The notes beneath the pieces are model-generated. The model had not been told where the DNA came from and ran no database searches. It saw nothing but the letters and a program-made list of their open reading frames with translations. From Cryomorphaceae bacterium (lineage in GTDB: Bacteria; Bacteroidota; Bacteroidia; Flavobacteriales; Schleiferiaceae): a stretch of 6,972 nt of DNA. A program made the position numbers and the translations under genes. The stretch is taken from NCBI GenBank assembly GCA_003444795.1, contig DLWR01000206.1, positions 1 to 6,972 on the forward strand, read 5' to 3'. Below are positions 5,173 through 6,972 of this stretch, one piece after another; position 1 is the first letter of the stretch, and every line of letters begins with the position of its first letter.

Positions 5173-6351
5173 ATGAAAACGAAGTCCAAAAGTACAGCAT
5201 TGCAACGCCTGACCTGGGTACTTATTGCAGCCTTGGCGGTGCCCTACCTTGGTTTTTCGCCTGCCGTGAAGTCTTCGGACCGCGTTCAGAAGGTCATTAT
5301 TGATGCCGGGCACGGTGGAAAAGACCCTGGAAACTTGGGGACACGCCGCTACCGCACCACCGAAAAGGATGTAGCCCTGGCGGTTGCACAGCAAACGGCC
5401 GCCAAAATCAAAGAGCTTTATCCGGACGTACAAGTGGTCATGACCCGCAATTCAGACCGATTCTTGGAATTGTACGAGCGCACCGCCATCGCCAATCGGG
5501 AGCAAGGCGATCTATTTATCAGCATTCACTGCGATGCCGCGGAGAATAAAACGGCCTACGGCTCCACCACCTATGTCATGGGGAAAAACCACGACGATGA
5601 AAACCAAGTGGCCTTGCGAGAGAACTCGGTCATCCTCATGGAGGACAACTATCAGGACAAATACGAAGGCTTTGACCCCCGCAAGCCCGAGAGCTACATA
5701 GCGCTAACCCTCTACCAGTACGCCTTCCAAACACAAAGTATTGAGCTGGCCCAAACCATCCAAAATGCCTTTCGCAACGATGTGGGGCGCAAGGACCGCG
5801 GCGTCCGTCAGCAGCCTCTCTACGTGACCAGTCGATGCTCCATGCCTTCCGTGTTGATCGAATTAGGCTTCACCACCAACTCTGCAGAGGAGGATTATTT
5901 AAATAGCGTCGAAGGCCAAGATGCCATGTCCACGGCCATTGCACGCTCCTTTGGGGCCTACAAGACCCGTCGCGAACGCGGCCTGGCCCCAGCACAACCC
6001 TCGACCAGCATCCCAGCCACCGAAACCACGGATACCCCTCCCTCCAACACCGCTCAAGAAACAGCCGCCGCTACCCCGCCCCCTGCTCCAACGATCCTAT
6101 TTGCGATTCAGCTGTCGGTATCTGGGTTGAAAAAGGCCACCAGTGAAGCGCCTTTTAATGCGGTTTCCGATGTTTGGATTAAACCCGATGGCCGCCTTTA
6201 CCGCTACCTCCAAGGGCATTATGGCAGCCTCGACGATGCTAAAGCAGCCTTATCGAACGTTCAAAAAAGTGGATTTCCCGACGCCTTCATTGTCGCTTAC
6301 CGCGGGGATGACCGCATTTCACCTTCGGAAGCCGAACGCCTCCGTCAATAA
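5173..6351 (+). CDS. N-acetylmuramoyl-L-alanine amidase (Amidase_3) with C-terminal SPOR-like domain
   Basis: A 392-aa exported zinc amidase that would cut the bond between N-acetylmuramic acid and the stem peptide of peptidoglycan, typically during daughter-cell separation or wall remodelling. A hydrophobic segment at about 12-30 after a Lys/Arg-rich start indicates a signal peptide or anchor. The Amidase_3 domain (about 39-264) has DAGHGGKDPG with His47, Glu64 in TEKD, His119 in SIHCDA (the three zinc ligands) and catalytic Glu230 in VLIELGF. A Pro/Thr/Ala-rich linker (about 271-307) leads to a SPOR-like domain (about 308-377: FAIQLSVS, then Y-LQGHYGSLDDAKAAL and PDAFIVAY), which usually binds denuded septal glycan. 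I prefer ATG 5173 over GTG 5161: it gives a cleaner N-terminus, suits the -7 box and avoids overlap with lptD. It probably shares a transcript with the following MCE gene. The symbol amiC would be plausible but I leave it blank. Confidence 0.93.
   Translation: MKTKSKSTALQRLTWVLIAALAVPYLGFSPAVKSSDRVQKVIIDAGHGGKDPGNLGTRRYRTTEKDVALAVAQQTAAKIKELYPDVQVVMTRNSDRFLELYERTAIANREQGDLFISIHCDAAENKTAYGSTTYVMGKNHDDENQVALRENSVILMEDNYQDKYEGFDPRKPESYIALTLYQYAFQTQSIELAQTIQNAFRNDVGRKDRGVRQQPLYVTSRCSMPSVLIELGFTTNSAEEDYLNSVEGQDAMSTAIARSFGAYKTRRERGLAPAQPSTSIPATETTDTPPSNTAQETAAATPPPAPTILFAIQLSVSGLKKATSEAPFNAVSDVWIKPDGRLYRYLQGHYGSLDDAKAALSNVQKSGFPDAFIVAYRGDDRISPSEAERLRQ
5187..5194 (-). promoter_or_regulatory. Bacteroidota -7 box (TACTTTTG) for lptD, inside the amidase gene
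   Basis: On the minus strand TACTTTTG exactly matches TAnnTTTG and ends 18 bp before the lptD ATG at 5168. It lies in codons 5-8 of the divergent amidase. If both this box and the one at 5154-5161 are used, the two transcripts overlap by roughly a dozen bases at their 5' ends. No standard -33 element was found. Confidence 0.5.
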
Positions 6352-6354
6352 TTG

Positions 6355-6361
6355 TATCTTG
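6355..6361 (+). promoter_or_regulatory. Weak -7-like box before the MCE gene
   Basis: TATCTTG, one T short of TAnnTTTG, sits in the 17-bp gap between the amidase stop and the MCE start, 7 bp before the ATG. It could be an internal promoter giving a leaderless MCE transcript, or chance; cotranscription with the amidase is the simpler reading. Confidence 0.25.
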
Positions 6362-6368
6362 TTGCCCT

Positions 6369-6972
6369 ATGATTTCACGAGAATTTAAAGCCGGCGTAGT
6401 AGTGGTTTTAGCCGCTGCTGTTTTGTACTGGGGAATCAGCTTCCTGAAGGGCTCGGACCTATTTGAGCACGGTACCGAAGTCTATGCGGTGTACGACAAC
6501 ACCGAAGGCATCACCAAAAGCCAAAACGTGACGCTAAATGGCTTTTCGGTGGGAAAAGTGAGTGATGTCTACTTCCACCCCAACAACAGTGGAAAGATTG
6601 TGGTAAAAATGAATATCACCACGGACTATCCTATCACCGCAAATAGCATTGCAGAAATTCGCTCTGCGGATCTACTCGGCGCCAAGGAAATCGCCCTGGT
6701 ACTCGAAAAAGGCAGCGTTTTAATTGAAAGCGGTGATACGCTGGCCTCTTCTGTTGAGGCCTCCTTGTCCGAATCCATCAACAAAGAAGTCCTTCCCGTC
6801 AAGGTCAAGGCGGAAAAACTCTTGGCTAGTCTAGACTCAACGGTGAATATTTTAACGGGCTTCTTGGGCGGGGAGATGCAGGACGAATTCCGAACCTCCT
6901 TTGACAATGTGAATCGCTCCATTTCCAATTTGGGCCAAATCACAGACGAACTCAGTGCCTACATGGCTGATT
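6369..6972 (+). CDS. MlaD/MCE family lipid-transport protein, N-terminal part (cut by window end)
   Basis: The first 201 codons of an open frame that runs off the right edge. Residues 1-7 are short and charged, followed by one membrane helix at about 9-27 (GVVVVLAAAVLYWGISFL), giving an inner-membrane anchor with a periplasmic body. An MCE domain follows at about 37-115, with YDNTEGITKSQNVTLNGFSVGKV and a later DLLGAKEIAL stretch, both typical of MlaD. After it comes a charged helical region (about 128-201) as in the needle- or coil-forming tails of MCE proteins. MCE proteins form hexameric rings that move phospholipids between inner and outer membranes with an MlaFE-type ABC transporter; those partners are not in the window. 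It lies 17 bp after the amidase, in the same orientation. Family membership is clear; direction of transport and cargo are unknown. Confidence 0.92.
   Translation, partial: MISREFKAGVVVVLAAAVLYWGISFLKGSDLFEHGTEVYAVYDNTEGITKSQNVTLNGFSVGKVSDVYFHPNNSGKIVVKMNITTDYPITANSIAEIRSADLLGAKEIALVLEKGSVLIESGDTLASSVEASLSESINKEVLPVKVKAEKLLASLDSTVNILTGFLGGEMQDEFRTSFDNVNRSISNLGQITDELSAYMAD

Noticed and set aside
5032..5433. 133-codon minus-strand open frame crossing the lptD/amidase junction
   Set aside because: It overlaps both well-supported genes in another frame and has no recognisable motif.
6626..6943. 105-codon minus-strand open frame inside the MCE gene
   Set aside because: Antisense shadow of a clear MlaD-type coding sequence; Ser/Lys-rich without domain features.

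Overview
The window looks like chromosomal DNA from a member of the Bacteroidota, most likely a Flavobacteriales-type marine or aquatic lineage with moderate GC. The evidence is a Bacteroidota-style LptD, an Amidase_3 protein with a C-terminal SPOR-like domain next to an MCE/MlaD gene, and start codons preceded by TAnnTTTG-type -7 boxes rather than clear Shine-Dalgarno sequences. The taxon is inferred from gene content and promoter style, not from a marker gene.

Layout, left to right: the N-terminal half of a RidA/YjgF enamine deaminase gene (minus strand, cut by the window edge); a divergent aldehyde dehydrogenase of the GapN type (plus strand); a convergent intergenic region of about 175 bp; an orphan glutamine amidotransferase of the PabA/TrpG type (minus); lptD (minus); an N-acetylmuramoyl-L-alanine amidase divergent from lptD, with start codons only 4 bp apart; and the first 201 codons of an MCE/MlaD gene (plus), 17 bp downstream of the amidase and cut by the window end.

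The right two-thirds is a cell-envelope block: LPS insertion into the outer membrane (LptD), peptidoglycan cleavage (amidase) and lipid trafficking between membranes (MlaD). The left third is metabolic: non-phosphorylating glyceraldehyde-3-phosphate oxidation giving NADPH (GapN), glutamine-dependent amination of chorismate for folate or tryptophan (PabA/TrpG), and clearance of reactive enamines (RidA).

Three things stand out. (1) Three separate arrays with an exact or near-exact 8-bp period (core AAGGGT on the sense strand) lie directly after the stop codons of gapN, pabA/trpG and lptD; two face each other across the convergent gap. (2) The lptD and amidase starts are interlocked, so that each gene's best -7 box lies inside the other gene's 5' coding end. 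(3) The GapN-type enzyme keeps its catalytic Cys and phosphate-binding residues but has Gly where aldehyde dehydrogenases normally carry the general-base Glu. I found no RNA genes, CRISPR arrays, insertion sequences or clear phage or defence genes; this is mostly an ordinary housekeeping region.
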